50,986 bases of DNA from Actinomycetes bacterium (GCA_031272275.1 JAISUC010000019.1:1-50986), one strand, 5' to 3'; shown: positions 42,167-50,971, counted from the first letter of the stretch. Numbers and translations are program-made. Notes: generated by a model not told the origin, from the letters alone.

Positions 42167-43732
42167 CTATTGTTTGGATTCGGGGCGCAGCTGGGGAAAC
42201 AGCAAGACGTCGCGGATGGAGGGGCTGTCGGTCAGCAACATGACCAAACGATCGATACCCAGTCCCATGCCGCCGGCGGGCGGCATTCCGTATTCCTGCG
42301 CACGCAGAAAATCCTCGTCGACATACATCGCCTCGTCATCGCCGGCATCACGCGCGGCGGCCTGTTCCTCGAACCGTGCGCGCTGATCCAAAGGATCGGC
42401 CAGTTCGCTGAAGGCATTGGCGAACTCGCGCCCGCAAATGAACAACTCAAAGCGATCCGTGTAATCCGGGTCCTGTTCGTTGCGTCGCGACAGGGGCGAC
42501 ACCGATGCCGGGTAGTGATAAACGAACGTCGGCTGAACCAGCGTGTCTTCCACCAGCTCGTCAAACAGTTCGGTCAACAGTTTCCCCGCGTCATCGGACA
42601 GTTTCGGGTCCAGCTTGATGCCGTGTTCGGCACAGAGCTCTTTCAGTTCGGCCACCGGCGTGTGCACGGACACCGTGCGTCCGACGGCCGCCGACACCAA
42701 ATCGTCCATGGTCGCCCGACGATAGGGCGCGCGCAGTTGTACGTCGCATCCTTGGTAGCTGACGGCGGTCGTACCCAACACGGTTTGTGCCACGCCGGCT
42801 ATCAAGTTTTCGGTCAGCTCCATCATCGTCTGCATGCTGCCGTATGCCTGGTAGACCTCGATGGTCGTGAACTCAGGGTTGTGGCGCGTGTCGATGCCTT
42901 CGTTTCGGAAGCTGCGTCCGATTTCGAATACCTTTTCGAATCCGCCCACCAACAGGCGCTTCAGGTACAGCTCGGGCGCAATGCGCAGATACAGCGGCAT
43001 GTCCAGCGCGTTGTGGTACGTCGTAAACGGACGCGCGGCGGCACCACCGGGGATGGGGTGCAGCATCGGGGTTTCGACCTCGACGTAGCCGGCGTCCTCC
43101 ATAAAGTGGCGAATCGCGCTGATGGTCGCAAAGCGCGTCTCGAAGGTGCGACGCACACCCGGCGTCACAATCAAATCGACGTAGCGCTGCCGATAGCGCG
43201 CGTCGGTGTCGGTCATCCCGTGAAACTTTTCGGGCAGCGGGCGCAGCGATTTGCTTAACTGCACCATACGCGCAGGCTCGACCGAAAGCTCACCGCGCCG
43301 TGAGCGCAAGACGATACCGCTCGCCCAAATCCAGTCGCCTACATCCAACAGTTTGGCATCCGCGTAAGCGTCGTCGCCCAACACGTTTTTGCGCACAAAC
43401 AACTGCAGGTCGCCGGTGTCGTCACGCAGAACAATGAACATCATCTTGCCCTGGTCACGGATGGCGACGATGCGCCCGGCAACCGCAACCACGTCATCGG
43501 TGTGTTCGCCGTCCGCCAGATCGGCGTAGCGTTCGTTCAGATCGGCAGAACGCGCGTCGGGCTGATAGCCGGATGCATAGGGTTCGCGTCCACCCGCGCG
43601 TGCCGCGTCCAGCTTGGCACGGCGCACTGCGCGCGGATCGTCGACGACCGGGGATGCGGCGGCGCCGGTTGCGGTACCGACCGGCGCATCCTGGTTGGAT
43701 TCATCAGTATGTGGTGTGTTGTTTTCAGTCAT
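42167..43732 (-). CDS. lysS: Lysyl-tRNA synthetase, class II
   Basis: The 521-residue protein charges tRNA-Lys. After a low-complexity tail of about 35 residues come the OB-fold anticodon-binding domain (VAVAGRIVAIRDQGKMMFIVLRDD) and the class II core: motif 1 (RFATISAIRHFMEDAGYVEVETPML), motif 2 (IGRSFRNEGIDTRHNPEFTTIEVY) and motif 3 (GMGLGIDRLVMLLTDSPSIRDVLLFP). A perfect TATAAT lies 6 bases before the ATG, so its message is probably leaderless. greA lies 41 bases upstream, a pairing common in Actinomycetota. Confidence 0.97.
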   Translation of the reverse strand: MTENNTPHTDESNQDAPVGTATGAAASPVVDDPRAVRRAKLDAARAGGREPYASGYQPDARSADLNERYADLADGEHTDDVVAVAGRIVAIRDQGKMMFIVLRDDTGDLQLFVRKNVLGDDAYADAKLLDVGDWIWASGIVLRSRRGELSVEPARMVQLSKSLRPLPEKFHGMTDTDARYRQRYVDLIVTPGVRRTFETRFATISAIRHFMEDAGYVEVETPMLHPIPGGAAARPFTTYHNALDMPLYLRIAPELYLKRLLVGGFEKVFEIGRSFRNEGIDTRHNPEFTTIEVYQAYGSMQTMMELTENLIAGVAQTVLGTTAVSYQGCDVQLRAPYRRATMDDLVSAAVGRTVSVHTPVAELKELCAEHGIKLDPKLSDDAGKLLTELFDELVEDTLVQPTFVYHYPASVSPLSRRNEQDPDYTDRFELFICGREFANAFSELADPLDQRARFEEQAAARDAGDDEAMYVDEDFLRAQEYGMPPAGGMGLGIDRLVMLLTDSPSIRDVLLFPQLRPESKQ

Positions 43733-43744
43733 AGCTGCATTATA
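43733..43744 (-). promoter_or_regulatory. -10 box placed for a leaderless lysS transcript
   Basis: TATAAT (43744-43739), 6 bases before the ATG. No good -35 is visible. Confidence 0.6.
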
Positions 43745-43773
43745 TCGGACTCAGGATCGGACGCAGGCGCGCG

Positions 43774-44253
43774 CTACTTGATGGGTGCGATGTCGGTGAT
43801 CTCCAGCTTTTTGGTGCCGGCGGGTGTAGTCACCTCGACCACGTCACCTTTTTTGTGACCCAACAGCGCAGATCCGATGGGTGACTCGTTGCTGATTTTG
43901 CCCGCAGTCGCATCCGCCTCGGCCGATCCCACGATGTCATACTCCATCTTTTTGCCGCCGGGCTTGACCGTGATCGACACGTGTGTGCCGATATCGACCT
44001 TGCTCGCGCGGCGCGGAGTGTCGACCACATGGGCATGATCCAGCGTATAGCGGATTTCGATGATGCGGCTTTCGTTCCAGCCCTGCTCGTTTTTCGCATC
44101 GTCGTATTCCGAGTTTTCGCTCAGGTCGCCGAAGCTTTTGGCCTCTTTGATGCGCTCGCTGATTTCGTTGCGCTTATCCCCTTCGCGCCACGCCAGTTCT
44201 TCCTCTAGTTTCGCCTTCCCTTCACGGGTCAGGACAGGTGCGTTCTCTGCCAT
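43774..44253 (-). CDS. greA: Transcription elongation factor GreA
   Basis: The 159-residue protein makes stalled RNA polymerase cut its backtracked RNA. The N-terminal coiled coil has VLTREGKAKLEEELAWREGDKRNEISERIKEA, followed by FGDLSENSEYDDAKNEQ with the acidic tip residues (DLSENSEY). The C-terminal FKBP-like part has ISNESPIGSALLGHKKGDVVEVTTPAG. Length and motifs are normal. AAAGG lies 9 bases before the ATG. It lies between tatA, from which a terminator separates it, and lysS. Confidence 0.97.
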   Translation of the reverse strand: MAENAPVLTREGKAKLEEELAWREGDKRNEISERIKEAKSFGDLSENSEYDDAKNEQGWNESRIIEIRYTLDHAHVVDTPRRASKVDIGTHVSITVKPGGKKMEYDIVGSAEADATAGKISNESPIGSALLGHKKGDVVEVTTPAGTKKLEITDIAPIK

Positions 44254-44283
44254 ATTCGTACTACCTTTCGCTCAAATTTCGCT

Positions 44284-44314
44284 AAAACAAACGAGCCGCC
44301 GGATGGACGGCTCG
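44284..44314 (-). terminator. Rho-independent terminator after tatA
   Basis: On the minus strand CGAGCCG, loop, CGGCTCG, then TTTGTTTT (44314 to 44284). Confidence 0.75.
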
Positions 44315-44340
44315 CCGGTGCATGTTGCAAATCCTGTGTA

Positions 44341-44613
44341 TTACCCTGCGGGACTGTCGGTCCCTTCACCCTCATCATTCAGCTCGATCGGCGCCGCCTC
44401 GACCGGGGTCGCAGCCACCGTGGGCGCCTGCGGCTGACCGGCCGCCTCGGCCTCGGCCTCGCGCGTCGCCTCTTCCATCCCGGTGCGTACCTCTTTGACC
44501 GTCTTTCCGAACATCTTTCCCAGTTTCGGGAGCTGCTTCGGTCCAAAGATAATCAGCACGACCACCAAGATGATGATCAGCTCGGGCCAACCTATTCCCT
44601 TCAAGAACGGCAT
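44341..44613 (-). CDS. tatA: Twin-arginine translocase subunit TatA
   Basis: The product has 90 residues from the ATG at 44613, which follows GAGGAGG. One membrane helix (GWPELIIILVVVLIIFG) is followed by the conserved FGPKQLPKLGKMFGKTVKEVR hinge and amphipathic helix, then an acidic Ala/Pro-rich tail. It forms the pore-like oligomer of the Tat export system for folded proteins. tatB and tatC are not in the window. A terminator follows directly. Confidence 0.95.
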   Translation of the reverse strand: MPFLKGIGWPELIIILVVVLIIFGPKQLPKLGKMFGKTVKEVRTGMEEATREAEAEAAGQPQAPTVAATPVEAAPIELNDEGEGTDSPAG

Positions 44614-44723
44614 GGCGTATACCTCCTCAAACAAACCACATTCGGTTGTTGCTCCTGCACACGTACCACCCGCCGGTTTCAGTTAGCGCCACTGACATAC
44701 CCGCGAACAGCGCATAGATATTA

Positions 44724-45554
44724 TCACATTTCGGCTGCGCCCAAAGCGTCCTTGCACAGACAATGCCGCTCGGCGGGAATGTTCGGGATAATCTCGTACA
44801 ACAGGCTTTTCAGCTTATCCAGATTCTCCGCAAAAACCTGCAGCACCTCTTTGTTGCTGACGGCTTCGGTCGCGTCCACGCCGGCGTCGTAATCGGTGAT
44901 CAGCGCGATGTTCGTATAGCAGATCTCGAGCTCGCGCGCCAAGTACGCCTCGGGGTACTGGGTCATGTTGATGACCTTCCAGCCCAAGCCGGAAAACCAC
45001 TTGCTTTCCGCACGGGTCGAAAAACGCGGTCCCTGAATGACGACCACCGTACCGTCCTTATGATGCTTGATACCCAATTTCTCGCAACCGGCAATCGCCA
45101 GCGCGCGCAGCTCAGGACAATAGGGATCGGCAGACGAAATGTGCGTCACGCCGCGCCCGGCGAAAAACGGCAGATCCGGCGCATCCCCGGTAAAGAACGT
45201 GTCACAGCGCCCCCAGGTGCGATCGGCGAACTGGTCGACGATCACAAAATCGCCCGGCTCGACATCGGGTTGCAGCGAGCCGCTGGCAGACGGACCCAGA
45301 ATCCTAGTCGCCCCCAGCTCGCGCATGGCCCACACATTCGCGCGATAGTTGATCTCGTGCGGAGCCAGCGAATGCCCGGATCCGTGACGCGGAATAAACG
45401 CGACGGTTTTCCCGCCGATGTCCCCAATCGTGACCTTATCGGACAGGGCTCCGAACGGCGTGGTCAGCTCATACTGTGCGGCACCTTCCAGCAGATCATA
45501 AAACCCACTGCCCCCGAATACCCCGACATCAACACGCGGCAGCTCTTGCGACAT
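44724..45554 (-). CDS. mtnP: S-methyl-5'-thioadenosine phosphorylase
   Basis: The product has 276 residues from the ATG at 45554. VDVGVFGGSGFYDLLEG, IPRHGSGHSLAPHEINYRANVWAM, VVIQGPRFSTRAESKWF, VINMTQYPEAYLARELEICYTNIALITDYDAGV and the final Cys-rich KD segment are typical of MTAP/PNP2 enzymes. It splits methylthioadenosine, a by-product of polyamine synthesis, with phosphate. Its start lies in the last 26 bases of the YhaM-like gene, so the two are coupled. The nearby spermidine-synthase-like gene and the putrescine cluster suggest an active polyamine economy. Confidence 0.94.
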   Translation of the reverse strand: MSQELPRVDVGVFGGSGFYDLLEGAAQYELTTPFGALSDKVTIGDIGGKTVAFIPRHGSGHSLAPHEINYRANVWAMRELGATRILGPSASGSLQPDVEPGDFVIVDQFADRTWGRCDTFFTGDAPDLPFFAGRGVTHISSADPYCPELRALAIAGCEKLGIKHHKDGTVVVIQGPRFSTRAESKWFSGLGWKVINMTQYPEAYLARELEICYTNIALITDYDAGVDATEAVSNKEVLQVFAENLDKLKSLLYEIIPNIPAERHCLCKDALGAAEM

Positions 45555-46488
45555 GATAAAACCCTTTCTCTCGATGGGACTGCTCCCCCATTGTATCAGC
45601 CAAGGTATCAATCTGTACGCATGCCGCAAACAACTGTGCCTCACCCACCGCAATTGTTTGTTTCGTATGCGGGCCGGTACGTCCCGCAGCGTCGCCGCTG
45701 TGAACAACCGCCTCCAATTGGGCACGGCGTTCCGGACTGAGCGCAGACGACGCCTCGTGCAGACGGTAGAGCGACAACTGCGAAATCGGCAGAGCGGCCG
45801 CAGCCGGTGTTGCCGAAACCACACCGGTCAGCTGAAAGGCGTCCACGCACCCGACCAGATGCAGGCAGGCGGCAGTCACCAACAGGTCGCGGTCAATGCC
45901 GGTCTGGTTTTCAGCGACGGCCTCGACTAGGCGTCCCACCCGCAGCGTCGTCGCCAAGGCAGCCCCGATACGGGCCGCACTCCCCCCCTTATCAGCTGTA
46001 TCAGCTGCATCGGCAACACCGGCAGGAGCCACACAGAAACGAGCCCACACGTTACCCCGATGAAAGACCGCGTTGATCAGGCGGCGCAGGTGCAGGTCGC
46101 CGACACTTTTGACCAAGGACACGAACTCCGCCTGCATCTCGGGTAGCTGACGTTCGGTGTGCGCGATGAAGTCGCGAGGGTCGTAATCGGCGACGGGACG
46201 CAGCGACTTGACCTTGATGCGGCGCGCGGTTCGGGTCCCCTCGACCCGGCCGACAACGCGCAGCACCGATCCTGCGGCGGGCAGGCGGTCACGACCGACG
46301 TCAAAGCGAATGGCACGAACGGTACCCGTGCAATCCGCCAGGGTCATCAGCGCGTAGGTGCCGCTGCGCTCGCCCGCGCGCAGTTCGGCATGCGTCAGCG
46401 CGAACAGCTCGTCGATGTCGGTACCCCCGACCAGCTCGTTCACATAGAGCTGTTTGGCCTTGCGCGTTGTTTCCGTTGTCGCCTGCAT
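45529..46488 (-). CDS. YhaM-like OB-fold protein with a degenerate HD domain
   Basis: The product has 319 residues from the ATG at 46488, with GAGAGGA upstream. Residues 12-105 match the OB-fold of YhaM-type 3'-5' exoribonucleases (YVNELVGG, then GTYALMTLADCTGTVRAIRF), and overall length agrees. Residues 150-310 align with the HD nuclease part (DRDLLVTAACLHLVGCVDAF against DLLYAGVILHDLGKV), but the metal-binding His-Asp is His-Leu (210-211). The usual early paired His and the later SHHG motif are also missing. It is probably not a nuclease but an RNA- or DNA-binding relic or regulator. It overlaps mtnP. Confidence 0.75.
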   Translation of the reverse strand: MQATTETTRKAKQLYVNELVGGTDIDELFALTHAELRAGERSGTYALMTLADCTGTVRAIRFDVGRDRLPAAGSVLRVVGRVEGTRTARRIKVKSLRPVADYDPRDFIAHTERQLPEMQAEFVSLVKSVGDLHLRRLINAVFHRGNVWARFCVAPAGVADAADTADKGGSAARIGAALATTLRVGRLVEAVAENQTGIDRDLLVTAACLHLVGCVDAFQLTGVVSATPAAAALPISQLSLYRLHEASSALSPERRAQLEAVVHSGDAAGRTGPHTKQTIAVGEAQLFAACVQIDTLADTMGEQSHREKGFYHVARAAAC

Positions 46489-46598
46489 GCTGTCCGTCCT
46501 CTCGTTTGCCCGCGAATGGTCGCGGTAACCATCCCGACAACCACAGCATAGCAAGCGGCTCGGACATTGATGCGGATGCGCGTGTACGCGCCGTCGAG

Positions 46599-47264
46599 TC
46601 ATGTATCCGGGCGGGTTACCACCCGCCCGGTGGTGCGGGACAGCAGAAATACCGCGGCGGCGGCCAGCAGATTCATCCCGGCGCCCACACAGGCGGATCG
46701 GAAAATCCCCAGCGTCGGTTCCAGCCACAACCCGCACAGTGCAGCCCCCGCCGCCGATCCGAACGAGCTGACGGCGCTGACCAATCCGGCCGCCGTCTGT
46801 GCCGGTATCAGCCGCGCGCCCACCGTGGTCGCCAAAGGAAAAGTCATCCCGAACAACAGCGCCGGAATGAACATCACCACCAGTGCAAAGAGCGCGCGGA
46901 GCACCGTGGCACCCGCCCCGGTGGCACCGGTGGTGGTCGCAATCAGCACATAGGCGTGACCGGCTCCCGACAATGCGGGTATGGCGGCGACACCCAGTAC
47001 GGCGGCAATGACCTCGACTGTGGCCAATACCCGCGCGGGGTGTGCCAGGCCGTCGGCACGCCGGCCCATCACATATGACCCCACGGCCAGTCCTCCCAGA
47101 AATGCCGACAACATCACCGACGTCGCCACTGCGGTCGAGCCCAGCGACAGACCCAGCTGGCGCACCCAGAGGACCTCGTACAACAACGACGCCACGCCGG
47201 CACAAAACACACCGACGCACAGCAGGACAAACAGCCCGATCTGATTGCGCGGGTGCTCGCTCAT
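46599..47264 (-). CDS. Membrane half of a spermidine-synthase-like/MFS protein
   Basis: The product has 221 residues with about six membrane helices. The first third (GVASLLYEVLWVRQLGLSLGSTAVATSVMLSAFLGGLAVGSYVMG) is clearly related to the start of the 604-residue protein encoded just upstream (GVAALVYELGWMRELSAMLGATAYASGTMLAAYMLGLGAGALFG). It lacks any soluble spermidine-synthase domain. It overlaps the upstream gene by ATGA, so the two are probably made as a pair and may form one complex. It could be a split product of an ancestral two-domain gene. The transported or modified compound is unknown. Confidence 0.7.
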   Translation of the reverse strand: MSEHPRNQIGLFVLLCVGVFCAGVASLLYEVLWVRQLGLSLGSTAVATSVMLSAFLGGLAVGSYVMGRRADGLAHPARVLATVEVIAAVLGVAAIPALSGAGHAYVLIATTTGATGAGATVLRALFALVVMFIPALLFGMTFPLATTVGARLIPAQTAAGLVSAVSSFGSAAGAALCGLWLEPTLGIFRSACVGAGMNLLAAAAVFLLSRTTGRVVTRPDT

Positions 47265-49075
47265 TGCTCCAGCACGCTCCCCCGCCCCCAGCGCACGCGG
47301 AATGCTTGGTTCAGGTAATTCCAGAACACGCGGTATTCCAGACGCGAGTGGTCATCGGTATTCAGCGGGGTGGTATCCATTGCCGCGCGGTCCTCGATTT
47401 GCTCCAGGCGCAGCGCAGCAGCCTGACCGGCATCCGCATAGGGCTGTATGCTGTCGGTGGTAATCAGGCTGTTGTCAAAGGTGCCGGCGGTTATCCAATC
47501 GTCCAGAACGGATTTCACGGCAGACTGGTCGGCGGTGGCGGCAGGCGTATCGGCGGGGGACGTACTCCCCCCGTTTGTTACTGTTGTCGATGTGGTTGTC
47601 GGTGCCTGCGCGTCGTTGTGCCCGACCAGCAGCAGTTCGCCCTGGGCCGATTCGGGAAACTGAATCAGCCAGATGTCGACGCGGGGAAAGACGCTGCGCA
47701 TGGTTTTCAGCATCATCGCGACGTCGTCGATGGTCAGCAGATAGTTCGGCAGCCATTGGCAATAGACGCCGGTGGGCGTCAGGCGCGTTTTGGCGGCGGC
47801 GATGAACTCGCGGGTGAACAGGGCTGCCACGCCGCCGGACCAGGGCCAGCTGGGCTCGGACGAGATGCAGTCGAACTGTCGGTCGCAGGTCAGCAGCCAG
47901 CCGCGCGCATCGTCGACGTGGATGCGCCAGCGGTCGGTGTCAAATGCGGCGCCGGAATCGCGCAGGAAATAACGGGATGCCGGCAGGACGTCGGGGTTGA
48001 TTTCGACGGTGTCGACGGTGCTGAACCCCAGGTCATAGTAGGTTTGCGAGGTGTAGCCGGTGCCCAGACCGACGACCATGGCAGTGGCGGTTGCAGTTGC
48101 CGGGGTGGTCGCGTCGCCTGGGGCGGCGATAGTGGCTGCGGGGACGGCGGCGATCATCGTGGTGGTGATGCGGTCAAAGTCGTTGTCGGTGCCTTCGTCC
48201 AGGGCTCCGTTGCTGAGCGTGCGGCTGCCGTCGGGGTTTTGGGTGACCTGGACGCGCGAATAGATGCCCTCGCGGTCATACAGCGTGCGGCGTTCGTCGG
48301 CGGCCGCATTGAACGCGGTCGTGTCGGTGTAGTAAAAGGCCTGACCCAGTCCCAGCGGACTGTCCGCACGTGCCGGTATCAGGCTGACCGCCGCGATGGC
48401 CAGCACCGCAACGGCGATCATCGGGGATTTCAGGAATGCGACGGCGGCCGTGCGCGGGGTTGCGTGGACGTCGGCTATCGAGCGCAGCAGCCAGGCCGCG
48501 ACAACCGACAGGGCGGCGGCGGCAATCAGCGAGCCTTTGACCCCGATGGTGGGCAGCGCCGCAAAGGTCGCAAGCAGCGAGCCCGCAATGGCGCCCGCCG
48601 TGTTGACGGCATACAGTTTGCCCGCCAGCGAGCCGATGGCGCGTTCGCGACTGACCGCGCGCATAATCAAAGGGTAGGTGGTGCCCATCGCAAAGGTGGG
48701 GGCGACCATAATCAGGAAACAGACGGCGAATTGGAAGCTGAGGAAACCGGCGGCGCTGCCGCGTCCCGCCGCGCGCAGCCACCCGAAATAGGCACCCGGC
48801 ACAAAGCGGATCCCGGCAAAGGCGACGATGGACAGCGCGGCCACGGCAAGCTCCGCCCAAGCCGCGCCCACCAACGGGCGTTTGATGCGCCGCGCCCGGC
48901 TGACGCCGAACAAGGCACCCGCGCCCAGACCCAGCATATAGGCGGCAAGCATCGTGCCGGATGCATAGGCCGTCGCACCCAACATCGCCGAAAGCTCGCG
49001 CATCCAGCCGAGCTCGTACACCAGTGCCGCCACACCGGACAGGGTATAGGCTATGAGGAGCAGTTTTGCTTTCAC
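47261..49075 (-). CDS. Membrane-anchored spermidine synthase-like protein
   Basis: The product has 604 residues from a GTG at 49075. The first roughly 240 residues hold about seven membrane helices. A Rossmann-type methyltransferase/spermidine-synthase domain follows: GIYSRVQVTQN, then MVVGLGTGYTSQTYYDLGFSTVDTVEINPDVL (AdoMet-type loop GLGTGY and acidic EIN) and DRWRIHVDDARGWLLTCDRQFDCISSEPSWPWSGGVAALFTREF. Canonical SpeE has DxxEYDE and YDxIxxDxxDP; here SSEPSWPW replaces the active-site Asp region, so true spermidine synthesis is doubtful. A Thr/Ser linker carries one copy of the dispersed motif, read as GGSTSPA. A TATACT box lies 7 bases before the GTG, and no ribosome-binding site is seen. 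Confidence 0.75.
   Translation of the reverse strand: MKAKLLLIAYTLSGVAALVYELGWMRELSAMLGATAYASGTMLAAYMLGLGAGALFGVSRARRIKRPLVGAAWAELAVAALSIVAFAGIRFVPGAYFGWLRAAGRGSAAGFLSFQFAVCFLIMVAPTFAMGTTYPLIMRAVSRERAIGSLAGKLYAVNTAGAIAGSLLATFAALPTIGVKGSLIAAAALSVVAAWLLRSIADVHATPRTAAVAFLKSPMIAVAVLAIAAVSLIPARADSPLGLGQAFYYTDTTAFNAAADERRTLYDREGIYSRVQVTQNPDGSRTLSNGALDEGTDNDFDRITTTMIAAVPAATIAAPGDATTPATATATAMVVGLGTGYTSQTYYDLGFSTVDTVEINPDVLPASRYFLRDSGAAFDTDRWRIHVDDARGWLLTCDRQFDCISSEPSWPWSGGVAALFTREFIAAAKTRLTPTGVYCQWLPNYLLTIDDVAMMLKTMRSVFPRVDIWLIQFPESAQGELLLVGHNDAQAPTTTSTTVTNGGSTSPADTPAATADQSAVKSVLDDWITAGTFDNSLITTDSIQPYADAGQAAALRLEQIEDRAAMDTTPLNTDDHSRLEYRVFWNYLNQAFRVRWGRGSVLEQ
47557..47571 (-). repeat. Dispersed motif, copy 11 (inside spermidine-synthase-like gene)
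   Basis: The plus strand reads GGGACGTACTCCCCC. It falls in a linker of low conservation. Confidence 0.85.
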
Positions 49076-49088
49076 GGTGCTGAGTATA
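49076..49088 (-). promoter_or_regulatory. -10 box placed for a leaderless transcript of the spermidine-synthase-like gene
   Basis: TATACT (49088-49083), 7 bases before the GTG, with TTCAGT 17 bases further upstream inside the end of the UPF0210 gene. Confidence 0.5.
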
Positions 49089-49091
49089 GTC

Positions 49092-50453
49092 CTAATTCCT
49101 CAGGGACTGAATCGGGGCGGGTATCCGGCCGCCGCGTGCGATCAGGCGCGCGGGGCTGAAGCGGTTGATCGGCATCACCGGGCCACCCCCCAACAGGCCG
49201 CCGAACTCCAGCGTGTCGCCCACCTGTTTGCCGACGGCGGCAATCACGCGCACCGCCGTGGTTTTCGCGTTGACCATCCCGATGGCGGCTTCGTCGGCGA
49301 TCAATGCGGCAATCACGTCGGCGGGCGTGTCACCGGGCACAATGACCATATCCAGCCCGACCGAGCACACCGCCGTCATCGCCTCGAGCTTTTCCAGCGT
49401 CAGCGCTCCGGCCGCCACCGCCGCGGTCATGCCGCGGTCCTCGGACACCGGAATGAACGCTCCGGACAGCCCCCCCACATGCGAGCTGGCCATCACGCCG
49501 CCTTTTTTCACCGCGTCGTTCAGCAGCGCCAGCGCGGCGGTCGTCCCGCAGGCGCCGACCCGTTCCAGCCCGATTTCCTCCAGAATACCCGCGACGGAAT
49601 CCCCCACCACAGGCGTGGGAGCCAGTGACAGGTCGACGATCCCGAACGGCACGCCCAGCGCGGCAGAGGCCTCGGCACCGACCAGCTGGCCCATGCGGGT
49701 GATCTTGAACGCGGTGCGCTTGACGGCGTCGGCCACGGCCGTCATGTCGGCATCCGCATCCAGCCGTTTCAGGGCGGATGCGACGACACCGGGGCCGGAA
49801 ACTCCGACGTTGATGACGACATCCGGCTCCCCCGAGCCGTGAAAGGCACCCGCCATGAAGGGGTTGTCCTCGACGGCGTTCGCGAACACGACCAGCTTCG
49901 CCGCGCCGATGCAGTTCGCGTCCGCCGTGGCACGGGCGGCCCGCAGCACCACATCCCCCATCAGCGCCACCGCGTCCATGTTGATGCCGGCGCGGGTTGA
50001 CGCCACGTTCACCGAGCTACAGACCCGGGTCGTTTCAGCCAGCGCCGCCGGAATGCTGTCAATCAGGCGGCGGTCGCAGGCCGATATCCCTTTGTGCACC
50101 AGCGTGGAATAGCCACCGATGAAATCCACGCCGACGTCAGTCGCGGCGGTTTCCAAGGTGCGGGCATAGTCGACCGGATCGGACGCAGGGGAGGCGGCGA
50201 TGATGGATGCAATCGGCGTCACCGCGATACGTTTATTGATAATCGGGATGCCGTATTTTTTCTCGATGGCGGCACAGACCGGCACCAGATCGGCGGCGAC
50301 CCGCGTGATTTTACGGTGGATTTTGCGGCAGGCGGACGCCGGGTCGGGGTCTGCGCAGTCAACCAGGCTGATACCCATCGTGACGGTCCGGATGTCCAGG
50401 TTTTCCTCGCGGATCATCGTGATGGTTTCCAAGATGTCGCTAATGTTCAGCAT
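49092..50453 (-). CDS. UPF0210 (DUF711, PFL family) protein
   Basis: The product has 453 residues, from the ATG at 50453 (a GTG one codon earlier is also possible). [30 protein letters not shown] at the start, [36 protein letters not shown], the Gly-rich [15 protein letters not shown] and [13 protein letters not shown] are characteristic of this pyruvate-formate-lyase-fold family, which lacks the glycyl radical loop. The biochemical role is unknown. It lies 12 bases after the ACT-domain gene, a pairing conserved in many Firmicutes and Coriobacteriia, so the two probably act together, perhaps as an amino-acid-sensed enzyme. Confidence 0.92.
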   Translation of the reverse strand: MLNISDILETITMIREENLDIRTVTMGISLVDCADPDPASACRKIHRKITRVAADLVPVCAAIEKKYGIPIINKRIAVTPIASIIAASPASDPVDYARTLETAATDVGVDFIGGYSTLVHKGISACDRRLIDSIPAALAETTRVCSSVNVASTRAGINMDAVALMGDVVLRAARATADANCIGAAKLVVFANAVEDNPFMAGAFHGSGEPDVVINVGVSGPGVVASALKRLDADADMTAVADAVKRTAFKITRMGQLVGAEASAALGVPFGIVDLSLAPTPVVGDSVAGILEEIGLERVGACGTTAALALLNDAVKKGGVMASSHVGGLSGAFIPVSEDRGMTAAVAAGALTLEKLEAMTAVCSVGLDMVIVPGDTPADVIAALIADEAAIGMVNAKTTAVRVIAAVGKQVGDTLEFGGLLGGGPVMPINRFSPARLIARGGRIPAPIQSLRN

Positions 50454-50465
50454 CACCCCACCCCC

Positions 50466-50729
50466 CTAGACGCGATGCATCGAGTTGAAGATGTCTTCGT
50501 GCATGACGTGAATCTCCATCCCGTCGGCGCGCGCCCGCATGCGATCCGCCAGGTCGACCAAGTCGATGGTCATCGCCGTGGCGTCAATCAGCATCACCAT
50601 GCAAAAGAATTCCGCCAGTACCGATTGCGTGACCTCGATGATGTTCGCGTTCGATTCGGCGCAAACGGCGCTGACGTTGGCCAAAATACCCACCATATCG
50701 CGCCCAACCACGGTTACCACAGCTCGCAT
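50466..50729 (-). CDS. ACT-domain protein, UPF0237
   Basis: The product has 87 residues from the ATG at 50729, which follows AAAGGA. RAVVTVVGRDMVGILANVSAVCAESNANIIEVTQSVL is a classic ACT fold, close to GcvR-type stand-alone ACT proteins, and should bind an amino acid as a dimer. It is the first gene of the unit with the UPF0210 gene, for which it probably serves as the sensing subunit. The ligand is unknown. Confidence 0.93.
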   Translation of the reverse strand: MRAVVTVVGRDMVGILANVSAVCAESNANIIEVTQSVLAEFFCMVMLIDATAMTIDLVDLADRMRARADGMEIHVMHEDIFNSMHRV

Positions 50730-50765
50730 GCGTGTTCCTTTCACCGCAGGTTTTCAGTGGTGTTT

Positions 50766-50771
50766 ATTATA
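50766..50771 (-). promoter_or_regulatory. -10 box of the ACT-UPF0210 operon
   Basis: Perfect TATAAT on the minus strand, 36 bases before the ATG. The region 17 bases upstream is occupied by a dispersed-motif copy (50781-50795), not by a -35 consensus. Confidence 0.55.
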
Positions 50772-50780
50772 GAGCAGAAT

Positions 50781-50795
50781 GGGGGAGTGCGTCCC
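50781..50795 (+). repeat. Dispersed motif, copy 12
   Basis: GGGGGAGTGCGTCCC, overlapping the -35 region of the ACT gene promoter. Confidence 0.85.
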
Positions 50796-50837
50796 GGCGC
50801 ACACAGCTGATGGCACATCTCTGCGTCGTGGCAATCC

Positions 50838-50874
50838 GTGAGAAAACCCCGCCGGGCAGGCGGGGTTTTCTCAC
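50838..50874. terminator. Bidirectional terminator
   Basis: GTGAGAAAACCCCGCC pairs perfectly with its complement (50859-50874) across 5 bases. Runs of four A/T on each arm allow use on both strands; it probably ends a plus- or minus-strand gene outside the window. Confidence 0.75.
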
Positions 50875-50931
50875 GCGTGGTGGTAGCAGCAGCTCGAGGG
50901 CGGAGCTGCGAAGTGCGCTGTCAACACGGCA

Positions 50932-50971
50932 GCGCGGCGTTAAAAGCTGTAAAGCTTTTTATCGCCCGCGC
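50932..50971. repeat. GNRA-capped hairpin repeat, copy 3
   Basis: Lower stem GCGCGGCG/CGCC-CGCGC, upper stem AAAAGCT/AGCTTTT and loop GTAA. It follows the plan of the copies at 19883 and 22403, with one U-U mismatch and an extra C. Confidence 0.75.

Noticed and set aside
47042..49159. Plus-strand open frame of 705 codons opposite the spermidine-synthase-like gene
   Set aside because: Low-complexity Gly/Arg-rich translation covering two minus-strand genes; no domain.
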